Shown: positions 44,518 to 52,572 of the stretch, one piece after another
Layout of the letters: each line of letters begins with the position of its first letter
Numbering within the stretch: the stretch's first letter is position 1
Source: Chitinophaga sp. Ak27
GTDB lineage: Bacteria; Bacteroidota; Bacteroidia; Chitinophagales; Chitinophagaceae
Direction: 5' to 3'
NCBI RefSeq assembly: GCF_012726295.1
Contig: NZ_JABAOB010000008.1
Coordinates: 1-64,000, forward strand
Length of the DNA stretch: 64,000 nucleotides
Notes under the pieces: generated by a model
Seen by the model: only the letters and a program-made list of their open reading frames with translations
What the model was told of the DNA's origin: nothing
The model's database searches: none
Translations under genes and position numbers: made by a program

Positions 44518-47500
44518 TTAAATACCTAATCTTAAATTGATTCCCATACTGCGTAAAGGCGGCAGCCCGAATACATCTACTCCCTGCAAGCCATTGCCTG
44601 TACCCATGGATACTTCCGGATCGAAAGGTGCATGCAGCTCAAAGAAGAACAGGTTCCTGCCGATAATACCGGCCCTTACGCTACGTATCCATTTCCATTT
44701 TAACGGAATACGGTAACTCAGGCTCAATTCCCTCAGTCGTATATTGGTGGCGTCATACATATACATTTCGCCAATACCGGCCCTGGAGCCAATGGTGGTA
44801 TAATAAGTCTGCGCATCTATTTTGCCGGTGTAGGGGCTGCCGTTTTTATTCACTGCATTAATGGATACGCCTCCATTATCGCGGGCCCGGGCACTCACTT
44901 CACTTACGCCATACCAGTCGAGCACGGCCTGCGTTACGCTCATAACCTTACCGCCAAAACGGCCGTCTATCAAAAAGCTCAGGTTGAAATTTTTATAGTC
45001 GATGCTGTTATTCCAACCCAGGGTGAAATCAGGATTCGGATTCCCTACTTTTTTAAACGCATTGCGCGACTGCAGTTTACCTGCGCCATCCAGTATATAC
45101 GCGCCATGATCATCTTTTACTAACTCTTTGTTTGAGTAAATATCTCCCCATGATCCTCCTTCCATAATAAAGGAGCCAAACATATTTACCCCGAAGTCCG
45201 TCAATATAAACATGCTGCTGCTGTCGGCGCCTATAATCCGGGAGTTGGACAAGGAAACGATTTTATTCTTATTGGCGGCGAAGTTGAGGGTGCTGGTCCA
45301 GGAAAGAGCTTTGTTTCGTATGGGCATGAGCGTTAGTGTGGCTTCCCATCCCTGGTTTTGGATATTCCCCATGTTCAGATAGTAAGTACTGAACCGGTAG
45401 CCCGGTGGCGCGGGAATCTCCATATATTGTTTGTAGTTGTTGTTCTTATAGAAGGTAAGATCGGCCGTCACCCTGTTTTTAAACAGATGCGCTTCCATAC
45501 CTATTTCAAACGAGCGGTTGTCTTCCGGCTCCAGGGTCAGGCCAGGGTAAAGCGTGCGTTGGTTCAATATTACCCGGGTAACCCCGGCAATAGTTTGCAG
45601 GGTAAACGAAGCGGGGCGGGACGAGTAAGCCGCAATATCATTGCCTACCCGGGCATACGAAATGCGGGAACGGAGGAAGTCAATGCCGGCCGGCATCTTA
45701 AACATTTCACTCCACACCGCAGAAAGACCGGCGGAATAATAGAAGTAGCCCTTATTCTTGGTGTTGGTAAATGCAAAAGTGCTCGACCAGTCGTTACGCC
45801 CGGTAATATCTAAGAACAGGAAGTTTTTAAACCCGGTTTGTACGTTGCCAAACAGGGCTTGTAGCTGCTTCTGGTCAATGCCATGTTGCGCATCCAGCGA
45901 GGAACTCCAGATATTGGAGATAGAAAATTTATTGGGATAAATTAGGCCCGGATCCGCATTGGGATTGGAGCCATTGAAAGTGCGTTCATGTGCTTTGGTG
46001 TCGGTAATGCTGGCGCCCAGGTTACCCGCCAGGTGCAGCCAGCTGTTGATCTTGCTGCTGGCATTTACCATGAGGTCTCCGTATAACTGGGTATTGAATT
46101 CTCGCTCCTGGGTATAGCGGCCATTGGAACCTGCCAACACAATCTGTGTACCGGCATATGCTTCCAGCTCATACTGGTCGAGCGATTTATCAAAGTTGCC
46201 ACGGCTTTTTATGGATAGCCAGTTGTTCAGCTGCCAGGTGAGCGACAGGGTGGCTAACCCCCTGTACCTGGAATCGAGGCGTAGGTTGCGTTGCAGCGCC
46301 CACATCGGGTTTTGCTGATCATCTTGCCCTATCCATTTTTTATCGCTGCGGATGTTCCACCAGTTTTGCAGGTACAGGTTACGATCCGTATCGAAGTATT
46401 CAAAGTTGCTTTTGTAGTAATCAAAATCCAATCCCCTTGGAAAGGTATACAGCCCCGAAATAGGGCTGTAGTAGAGGCCGGACGACAATCGGTTTACTGT
46501 ATTTTGGGCCGTAAAGGATACATTCGCGTCCATCACCAGTTTGTCGTTGAGCAGCTTTAATGTTTCCCGTAAATTAACAGTATGCCGGTCAAACCGGTTG
46601 GTAGGCAGAATACCTTTGTTCGAGGTGTTGGCATAGGAAAAATAGCTTTGTGCGGTTTCGGTGCCACCGCTGAAAGCCACGGTATTGGTCCAGGTAGACC
46701 CGGTTTGGTAAAATGCTCTTACATGATCCGGTGCTTGTATGGACTTGCCCCAGCTGCCAAGCGATCCGGGTTGTGGCGTGCCTACATGGTCTACACCCGG
46801 GGGATCTGTCTGTGCATACCGGTATTGTAATTTTGGCAGCAGGGACGGCATTTCCAGGGTATAGTCGGAGGAAACATCGATTTTACTGCGGCCGGCTTTC
46901 CCTTTTTTGGTGGAGATAAGGATAACGCCGTTGGCGGCCTGGCTGCCGTATAGAGCGGCCGCAGAAGCGCCTTTAAGGATGCTGATGCTTTCAATGTCAT
47001 CAGGGTTGATATTGGAGATACCATCGCCGCCATCGCGGCCCCCAGCGCCTATGATATTATGCGATTGTCCCCATACATCGGCTGGTTGAGAAGGGGTGTT
47101 GTTAACGTATGGTACGCCGTCTACGATATACAGCGGTTGATTTTCCCGGGTGGATTTATTGCCTCTTAGCACCACGCGTACGGAGCCGCCTACGCCGGAG
47201 GCGTTGCAGGTAATGGTAGCACCTGCCGTTTTCCCGTTCAGGGAATTCATGAAATTAACGTCTTTTACCAGCTGTAAATCATCGCCACCCAGTTGTTGGG
47301 TAGCATAGGGCAGTTCTTTCACTTTTTTCTGGAGGCCCAGCGCGGTAACGACCAGCTCATTCAGTGCTTTCACATTTTCCTGGAGGCGTACGTCTATTAC
47401 ATTTTCAGTGTACACTACTACTTCACGGTTAACGAAGCCGATAGAGCTGAATACAAGGACGTCGCCGGTGCTGGCTTTAATGGTAAAACCAGCATCGGCG

Positions 47501-48003
47501 TTTGATTGTGTTCCTTTGTTTGTATGTTTTATCTGGATGGTAACTCCGGGGAGCGGCGTGCCTTTGTTATCGCGTACAATCCCTGTAATATCTCGTTCCA
47601 GTGATACATGATTCAGCAAGTCTACGCTGGGTGACGATGTTTTTTCACTCGCGGTCCCCACTATGATTTTGTTATTGATCTGGGTAAACTTTAGTCCGCT
47701 TTGTACTGACATTAACGTGAGCACTTCTTCGATGGGTGTTTTGGTGCAGTTTAACGTAATCTTTTTCTTCAGGTTAAGATCAGCTTTGTCGTAATGAAAG
47801 TTTAGTCCTGTTTTTGCCGAAATTTCGGCCATTACATCTTCCAGGTTTTTATTTTTAACCTGGATGGTGACGACAATATCTGTGGGCGGGTCGGGTAATT
47901 GCGTGATGGCACTAGTCATGGTGTTCAGGCTACCCGCCAACAGGAGTGTCAGCATCAACCCCATGGATACAAACCACTTCACGGGGCACGGCTTTACCCT
48001 CAT
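44518..48003 (-). CDS. SusC/RagA TonB-dependent transporter with STN signalling domain (pair A)
   Basis: A 1161-residue outer-membrane transporter. After the signal peptide (to about residue 35) comes an STN (secretin/TonB N-terminal) domain (~45-115: LEDVMAEISAKTGLNFHYD), then a carboxypeptidase-regulatory-like domain, plug and barrel. The STN domain lets ligand-loaded receptors of this type contact a FecR protein and free an ECF sigma factor; fecR and fecI genes lie directly upstream. It ends RSMGINLRLGI, the usual C-terminal barrel strand. Spacing of 5 nt to fecR suggests one transcript. Confidence 0.9.
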   Translation of the reverse strand: MRVKPCPVKWFVSMGLMLTLLLAGSLNTMTSAITQLPDPPTDIVVTIQVKNKNLEDVMAEISAKTGLNFHYDKADLNLKKKITLNCTKTPIEEVLTLMSVQSGLKFTQINNKIIVGTASEKTSSPSVDLLNHVSLERDITGIVRDNKGTPLPGVTIQIKHTNKGTQSNADAGFTIKASTGDVLVFSSIGFVNREVVVYTENVIDVRLQENVKALNELVVTALGLQKKVKELPYATQQLGGDDLQLVKDVNFMNSLNGKTAGATITCNASGVGGSVRVVLRGNKSTRENQPLYIVDGVPYVNNTPSQPADVWGQSHNIIGAGGRDGGDGISNINPDDIESISILKGASAAALYGSQAANGVILISTKKGKAGRSKIDVSSDYTLEMPSLLPKLQYRYAQTDPPGVDHVGTPQPGSLGSWGKSIQAPDHVRAFYQTGSTWTNTVAFSGGTETAQSYFSYANTSNKGILPTNRFDRHTVNLRETLKLLNDKLVMDANVSFTAQNTVNRLSSGLYYSPISGLYTFPRGLDFDYYKSNFEYFDTDRNLYLQNWWNIRSDKKWIGQDDQQNPMWALQRNLRLDSRYRGLATLSLTWQLNNWLSIKSRGNFDKSLDQYELEAYAGTQIVLAGSNGRYTQEREFNTQLYGDLMVNASSKINSWLHLAGNLGASITDTKAHERTFNGSNPNADPGLIYPNKFSISNIWSSSLDAQHGIDQKQLQALFGNVQTGFKNFLFLDITGRNDWSSTFAFTNTKNKGYFYYSAGLSAVWSEMFKMPAGIDFLRSRISYARVGNDIAAYSSRPASFTLQTIAGVTRVILNQRTLYPGLTLEPEDNRSFEIGMEAHLFKNRVTADLTFYKNNNYKQYMEIPAPPGYRFSTYYLNMGNIQNQGWEATLTLMPIRNKALSWTSTLNFAANKNKIVSLSNSRIIGADSSSMFILTDFGVNMFGSFIMEGGSWGDIYSNKELVKDDHGAYILDGAGKLQSRNAFKKVGNPNPDFTLGWNNSIDYKNFNLSFLIDGRFGGKVMSVTQAVLDWYGVSEVSARARDNGGVSINAVNKNGSPYTGKIDAQTYYTTIGSRAGIGEMYMYDATNIRLRELSLSYRIPLKWKWIRSVRAGIIGRNLFFFELHAPFDPEVSMGTGNGLQGVDVFGLPPLRSMGINLRLGI

Positions 48004-48008
48004 ATGAA

Positions 48009-49034
48009 CTAGTTTTGATTTTGCAAATAAACGGTATCGTTTTTAATGGTATAAGAAAGTGATTTTGCCAGGCAGATAATATCCATAACCTCTTTAAGGT
48101 TTTCGTTTTTGAAGGAGCCGTTGTAATTCCATTCTTTTTTGTCGCTGTTATTTATAACGGTCACACTGTAACGATTTTCGATGCCGGTTACGATTTCATT
48201 GTAGGGAGCATCTCTGAATACCAGGTATCCCTGTTTCCACCCGGTAATGTCATCTGGTTTACTGAAGCTGGTTTTTACCAGGTGCAGGGAAATGCGGTCG
48301 TAGCTGATCTGTTCACTGGGGAGCAGGATGAGTGAGGCCGATTGCTGACTGGCATTCAGCTGGTCAATTTTTACTTTACCGGTGAGGAGGGCTACGGTCA
48401 CTTTTTGTTCGCTGGCATAGGCGCGGATATTGAAAGATGTACCTAATGCGGTGGTGGCCAGGTCGCCGGCTTTTACCACAAAGCTGCGGGCAGGATCGGC
48501 AGCTACATTAAAAAACGCCTCTCCTTCCAGTAATACCACGGCGCGGATGTTGTTACCAAAGTGCTCAGGGTAAAGCACTTTACTCCCGGCATTCAACTCC
48601 AGGCTGCTGCCATCTTCGAGGGTAATACTTTCTTTATTGCCTTTGCCAGTGGTCACTTCTACAAACCCATCCCGCACTACGCGATGTCCCTGGTTGGCGG
48701 CCAGGGCTGCGGCATGGTTGCCTGCTGGTAAAGGCGTTACCTGTTTGGGCTGGTTGAGCCAGAAAATGCCTACGGCCAACAGGAAAACTGCAGCAGCTAC
48801 AATGGCATACCAGTAGCGGGCATACAACGGCTTTACCCGTGGTGCCGGCGTTATTTGTTGATTCAGCTGTATTTTTAGGCTGTTCAGCTCCCGGTCCAGT
48901 TCTCTTTCATCTACGTAGGTGGACTGGTGACGATTTATGTTTTCAAACCACTGATCTACAATAGCTGCTTCCTCCGGTGAGCATTTCCCCTGGTTATATC
49001 GTTCCAGCAATATTTTGATCTGTTCTGTGTCCAC
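48009..49034 (-). CDS. FecR-family anti-sigma factor
   Basis: A 341-residue inner-membrane anti-sigma factor. The N-terminal cytoplasmic part (1-~70: ILLERYNQGKCSPEEAAIVDQWF) would hold the sigma factor, one membrane helix follows (~72-90), and the periplasmic FecR domain (GNKESITLEDGSSLELNAGS) is followed by a DUF4974-like end (APYNEIVTGIENRYSVTV). It receives the signal from the STN-bearing SusC encoded 5 nt downstream and controls the ECF sigma factor encoded upstream. Confidence 0.9.
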   Translation of the reverse strand: MDTEQIKILLERYNQGKCSPEEAAIVDQWFENINRHQSTYVDERELDRELNSLKIQLNQQITPAPRVKPLYARYWYAIVAAAVFLLAVGIFWLNQPKQVTPLPAGNHAAALAANQGHRVVRDGFVEVTTGKGNKESITLEDGSSLELNAGSKVLYPEHFGNNIRAVVLLEGEAFFNVAADPARSFVVKAGDLATTALGTSFNIRAYASEQKVTVALLTGKVKIDQLNASQQSASLILLPSEQISYDRISLHLVKTSFSKPDDITGWKQGYLVFRDAPYNEIVTGIENRYSVTVINNSDKKEWNYNGSFKNENLKEVMDIICLAKSLSYTIKNDTVYLQNQN

Positions 49035-49119
49035 CTGCTCGGAATTTTATGTGTTCTTAAGTCGGAATAACGTGGAAATAGTACCATCGCCACCCGGTAT
49101 TTTTTATGAAATACCCGGT

Positions 49120-49710
49120 TTAGATGAAGAAATAGCGGATCAGCAGAACGCAAAGGAGGATAAGATCCGTTTTGGCATAGCTGGCCCTCAATATTTTTAG
49201 TGCTTTGGTGATTTGGTTTTTAACCGTTTGCTGCGATAGCCCCAGGTGATCGGAGATCTGTTCTACGCTTAGATTTTCAAACCTGCTCAGCATAAAGATT
49301 TCCTTCATGCGTTCGGGGAGGTGGTTAATCGCCTCAAATAGTTCCTGGGTCCTTACTTTATTGTCTACCGTGTCTGCAATAGAATGGGGTTGCGCATCGA
49401 AGTGCTCAATCAATTGTTGCAGGTACTTGCGATAGGTGGCGTTTTTCCGGTAAATGTCAATGATTTTGTAGCGGGCTACCTGGTATAGGTATGCTTTCAA
49501 TGATTCTTTCAGTACCAAAGAGTGCCGCTTCTCCCATAGGGAAATAAAGAGCTCCTGCAGTACATCTTTGCTGACTTCTGCCGCGTCGAGCTTGCTGTAT
49601 ATAAATAAATACAGCATTTTACTGTAGCGGTCATAAATGGCATTGAAGGCTGCACTATCATCGCTTTTTAACAGCGATACTAACTGGTTATCGGAATAAC
49701 TGCTGTACAT
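49120..49710 (-). CDS. ECF RNA polymerase sigma factor (FecI-like)
   Basis: A 196-residue ECF sigma factor. Region 2 is AFNAIYDRYSKMLYLFIYSKL through DVLQELFISLWEKR, and region 4 is LPERMKEIFMLSRFENLSVEQISDHLGLSQQTVKNQITKALKILR in part. It has a hydrophobic C-terminal tail (LILLCVLLIRYFF), which may tether it to the membrane. It should switch on the downstream fecR-susC-susD genes when its FecR partner is signalled. It lies 85 nt before fecR. Confidence 0.9.
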   Translation of the reverse strand: MYSSYSDNQLVSLLKSDDSAAFNAIYDRYSKMLYLFIYSKLDAAEVSKDVLQELFISLWEKRHSLVLKESLKAYLYQVARYKIIDIYRKNATYRKYLQQLIEHFDAQPHSIADTVDNKVRTQELFEAINHLPERMKEIFMLSRFENLSVEQISDHLGLSQQTVKNQITKALKILRASYAKTDLILLCVLLIRYFFI

Positions 49711-49848
49711 TGAATGACAGTAGTAATTAAGCGTTTTGGTTGATAATTACTGAAATGAATGTAAGAAGAAAATTTTGATATTCTGAAATTTGACAGCCAA
49801 CTTTTTAAAATAACTAAATAACCAAATACTAAAATAATTATATTTTTA

Positions 49849-50721
49849 TCATGCTTCCTTCAGGCGGAGCTCATTCTTATACTCCTTGGGTGTTTTGCCC
49901 ACGATCTCTTTGAAGAAGCGGTTGAAGTTGGAGAGGTTTTTAAACCCGCAGGAATAGGCGATTTCGGCGATAGACCAGTCTTCTTCTGTTAGGCGCTTGC
50001 AGGCATGGCCAATGCGCACTTCATTTAAAAACTGGACAAATGATTTTTTGGTGCGGTTCTTAAAGAAGCGGCAAAATGACTGTGGCGACAGGTTGGTGAT
50101 GCTGGCTACATCCTGCAGGGAGATTTCTTTGGAGAAGTTATTCATCACATATTTGAACACTTCATCGATCTTATGATTGTCTTTTACATTGTAGGCATGG
50201 GAATAACCAGTGCTGGCCAGGTAATAACAATCGCGTGTTTCTGATAATGTTTTGAGGATGTTGAGCAGTGAAATAATGCGGTCCAGTCCTTCTTTCCGGG
50301 GAAGGGCCAGTATCTCGGTTTTCAGCAGTTCATGGGTGGCGCCAGTGATTTTCATACCCCGCTGTGCCCGGTGAAACAACTCACTGAGTGCTTTAGTTTC
50401 CGGTAATCCATAAAATTTCTCCCCGAAAATATCCTTTGGGAAATAGATGACCACCGACCGCGCTTTTAAATCATCGCCCTTGTAGTATTCTTCTTCATTA
50501 TACCATACGTGCGGGATATGCGGTCCAAGAAACACCATGTCGCCTTCCTCAAAGCTTTCAATGCTATCTCCCACAATTCGCTTCCCGTGGCTTTCCGTAA
50601 CATATACTAACTCACATTCCGGGTGGAAGTGAAACGGCGTATTGAAATATGGATCACTCCTCTCTATAATAGTGATCTGGTTATCGGCAAAAGCCCCAAC
50701 TTTAATAAGGATGGGTTTCAT
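49849..50721 (-). CDS. AraC-family regulator with cupin sensor domain
   Basis: A 290-residue transcription factor. The N-terminal cupin (~20-80: NTPFHFHPECELVYV, EGDMVFLGPHIPHVWYN) would bind a small sugar-like ligand. The C-terminal double helix-turn-helix (~185-285) has ISLQDVASITNLSPQSFCRFFK and SIAEIAYSCGFKNLSNFNRFFKEIVGKTPKEY, the AraC signature. It is next to both Sus regions; its targets are unknown. Confidence 0.88.
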   Translation of the reverse strand: MKPILIKVGAFADNQITIIERSDPYFNTPFHFHPECELVYVTESHGKRIVGDSIESFEEGDMVFLGPHIPHVWYNEEEYYKGDDLKARSVVIYFPKDIFGEKFYGLPETKALSELFHRAQRGMKITGATHELLKTEILALPRKEGLDRIISLLNILKTLSETRDCYYLASTGYSHAYNVKDNHKIDEVFKYVMNNFSKEISLQDVASITNLSPQSFCRFFKNRTKKSFVQFLNEVRIGHACKRLTEEDWSIAEIAYSCGFKNLSNFNRFFKEIVGKTPKEYKNELRLKEA

Positions 50722-51033
50722 TCATGTATTAATTTAAGCTACTATATTACTGCGACAGTCCTATACTTTATTACCATAGCCATTATGCCCCCTTGGGGAA
50801 CTCCTATGCTGGCAGGTGTGTTGTATACAGATTGTCCTATGAATGTTGCCAAGTTATTAAAAATTGGTTAAAAAAACATCATTTTGTCCAAAATAACCTT
50901 TTATATGACGGAAAGGGGCCACCCAGTTAGGGATAAGTTTTTCAATGTAGCTTGGAATAATTAATACAACAACGTAATTTTCAACTTCATTTTGTAAATT
51001 ACGCAGGGCTAAATCGATGTAGCGTTTTTTTCT
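50722..51033. other. 312-nt divergent intergenic region (araC-like / lacI-like)
   Basis: AT-rich spacer holding the promoters of two divergent regulator genes. No full consensus promoter was found. Near-palindromes are ATTTTGTCCAAAATA around 50881-50896 and GTAATTT...AAATTAC around 50971-51000, which could be operator sites. No RNA gene is seen. Confidence 0.4.
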
Positions 51034-52059
51034 ATGAAAGGGATCTCTATTAAAGATATTGCGAAACAGGCCGGTGTATCTCCTACAACGGTATCTTTTG
51101 TGCTTAATGGCAAGGCAAAAGAAAAAAGGATCAGCGAACAGGTAAGTAAGAAAATCCAGAAAATTGCCGCCCGGCTAAAATATAAGCCCAATCAGCTGGC
51201 CCGCGGATTACGTACCGGTAAAACAAAAACTATTGGTCTCATTGTAGAAGATATTGCCAACAACTTTTTTGCTTCACTCGCCAAAGTGGTGGAAGATGAA
51301 GCAGATAAATATGGCTACAAAGTACTTTACGGCAGCACGGAAGATAATACAGAGAAAGCAAAAGGCCTGTTGGAAGTATTGAAGTACCGGCAGGTAGATG
51401 GATATATCATCACGCCTACTAAAAATCTTGATAAGGAGATAGAATTGCTGCAGAGCGCCTCCAAACCGCTGGTATTAATGGATCGCTACTTCCCGCATAT
51501 CAACAGCAGCTATGTGGTGCTCAACAATTATAAAGGCGCCTACGATGCCACTACCCATCTGATTGCACAGGGATATAAAAAGATTGCCATCGTTACCATC
51601 GCATCAGAACAAACCCAGATGAAAGATCGCCTGGATGGTTTTGTGGCTGCACTGAAAGAACATAAAATACCTTTTAATAAATCGCTGGTGAAGCGCCTCG
51701 CTTTTGACCTCGACAGGGAGAGCTTCAACACCGAAATAAAGAAATTTCTCACCTCCGTAAAAGATCTTGATGCAGTTTTCTTTGCTACCAACTACCTCGG
51801 TATTGCCGGTATTGAAAGTATCCGTTCCCTGGGCTGGGAAATAGGCAGGGAGATTGGCCTCGTTGGCTTTGATGATCATGATCTTTTCCGCCTGCACAGT
51901 CCCTCTATTACCTGCGTATCGCAACCTATTGCCAGCATCGGGAAAAACATCGTGGAAGTGCTGATGAATGAATTAAACCACCCGGGATCGCCTTCCAGGC
52001 AGGTCGTACTGGCGCCGGAACTGGTGGTACGCGCATCTTCTTTAAAACAGAAAGCATAA
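51034..52059 (+). CDS. LacI-family transcriptional regulator
   Basis: A 341-residue regulator. The N-terminal helix-turn-helix is SIKDIAKQAGVSPTTVSFVLNG (in part), and the hinge helix NQLARGLRTGKT carries the Leu that LacI proteins insert at a central CG step. The rest is a periplasmic-binding-protein-like sensor (TIGLIVEDIANNFFASLAK). A perfect CG-centred palindrome lies upstream of the next gene (52373-52384). It probably controls the SusC/SusD pair that follows in response to a sugar. The left arm of a long palindromic repeat overlaps its stop codon. Confidence 0.9.
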   Translation: MKGISIKDIAKQAGVSPTTVSFVLNGKAKEKRISEQVSKKIQKIAARLKYKPNQLARGLRTGKTKTIGLIVEDIANNFFASLAKVVEDEADKYGYKVLYGSTEDNTEKAKGLLEVLKYRQVDGYIITPTKNLDKEIELLQSASKPLVLMDRYFPHINSSYVVLNNYKGAYDATTHLIAQGYKKIAIVTIASEQTQMKDRLDGFVAALKEHKIPFNKSLVKRLAFDLDRESFNTEIKKFLTSVKDLDAVFFATNYLGIAGIESIRSLGWEIGREIGLVGFDDHDLFRLHSPSITCVSQPIASIGKNIVEVLMNELNHPGSPSRQVVLAPELVVRASSLKQKA

Positions 52060-52154
52060 AGCGTAAAGCAAAAAGCTATTGAGGAGAATGACCAAAGCGA
52101 TTTTATAATATTCGCCAAGATCATTCTCCTCAATAGCTTTTTGCTTTACGCTTT
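52058..52154. repeat. Perfect 34-bp inverted repeat, copy 2 of the AAAGCAAAAAGC family
   Basis: Arms 52058-52091 and 52121-52154 are exact inverse copies (34 of 34) around a 29-nt spacer. The left arm overlaps the last bases of the lacI-like stop codon. It contains AAAGCAAAAAGCTATTGA, found exactly at 1607-1624 in copy 1. No T run follows, so it is not a standard terminator, though it could block readthrough into the susC leader. Confidence 0.9.
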
Positions 52155-52212
52155 GCTTTCTACTCTTCTCAATAATGCTATTTTAATTTCAAAGGATAGT
52201 ATTTTCGCAATC

Positions 52213-52231
52213 TTAACGAGCTGTTAACGAG
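52213..52231 (+). promoter_or_regulatory. Direct repeat TTAACGAG x2, one helical turn apart
   Basis: TTAACGAG occurs at 52213-52220 and 52224-52231, spaced 11 nt start to start, just upstream of the consensus promoter at 52256. The spacing and place suit an activator-binding site. No matching known motif is recognised. Confidence 0.4.
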
Positions 52232-52255
52232 AAATAAAAAAATTGTTAAATCTTT

Positions 52256-52286
52256 TTTGCACTTCTCGTAATTATCCCTAAGTTTG
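52256..52286 (+). promoter_or_regulatory. Consensus promoter of the third SusC/SusD operon
   Basis: TTTG at 52256-52259 and TAAGTTTG at 52279-52286 are separated by exactly 19 nt, matching TTTG-N19-TAnnTTTG fully. Transcription would start near 52292, leaving a leader of about 280 nt before susC at 52573. Confidence 0.8.
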
Positions 52287-52291
52287 GAATC

Positions 52292-52572
52292 GATTATTTT
52301 GATTTTTATGAAAAACTTGTAGTGAAATGAGATGTGAGGGCGTTACACAGGTTTTTTTTTACGGAAACATGCTAAAACGTTTTACTACAGGCCAACTGTC
52401 AGAATTACGCTGAATGCCAATGGAGTAATTCCATGCTATTTTTAAGGACGGAAACTTTCAATTAACCATTAGGATTCCTGTGCAATGCAGGGACCTTGGT
52501 GCGGGGATTCCCATGCCTTTTATGCTTATGTGTCTGATTCACTTGTTATAATTCACTAAACCAAAGGAAGCT
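52292..52572 (+). other. Long untranslated leader of the third susC gene
   Basis: About 280 nt between the predicted start of transcription and the susC ATG. It holds the CG-centred palindrome at 52373-52384, a small hairpin (TGGA...TCCA near 52430) and a repeated GGATTCC near 52470 and 52506. No known riboswitch was recognised and no gene is seen. Confidence 0.4.
52373..52384. promoter_or_regulatory. Candidate LacI-type operator (TAAAACGTTTTA)
   Basis: A perfect 12-nt palindrome with a central CG, the form bound by LacI/PurR/CcpA proteins. It lies about 80 nt downstream of the predicted transcription start, so a repressor bound here would act as a roadblock. The LacI-family gene is directly upstream. 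Confidence 0.5.

Noticed and set aside
52292..52572. A riboswitch in the susC leader
   Set aside because: No conserved riboswitch core was recognisable; only small hairpins and a palindrome are seen.
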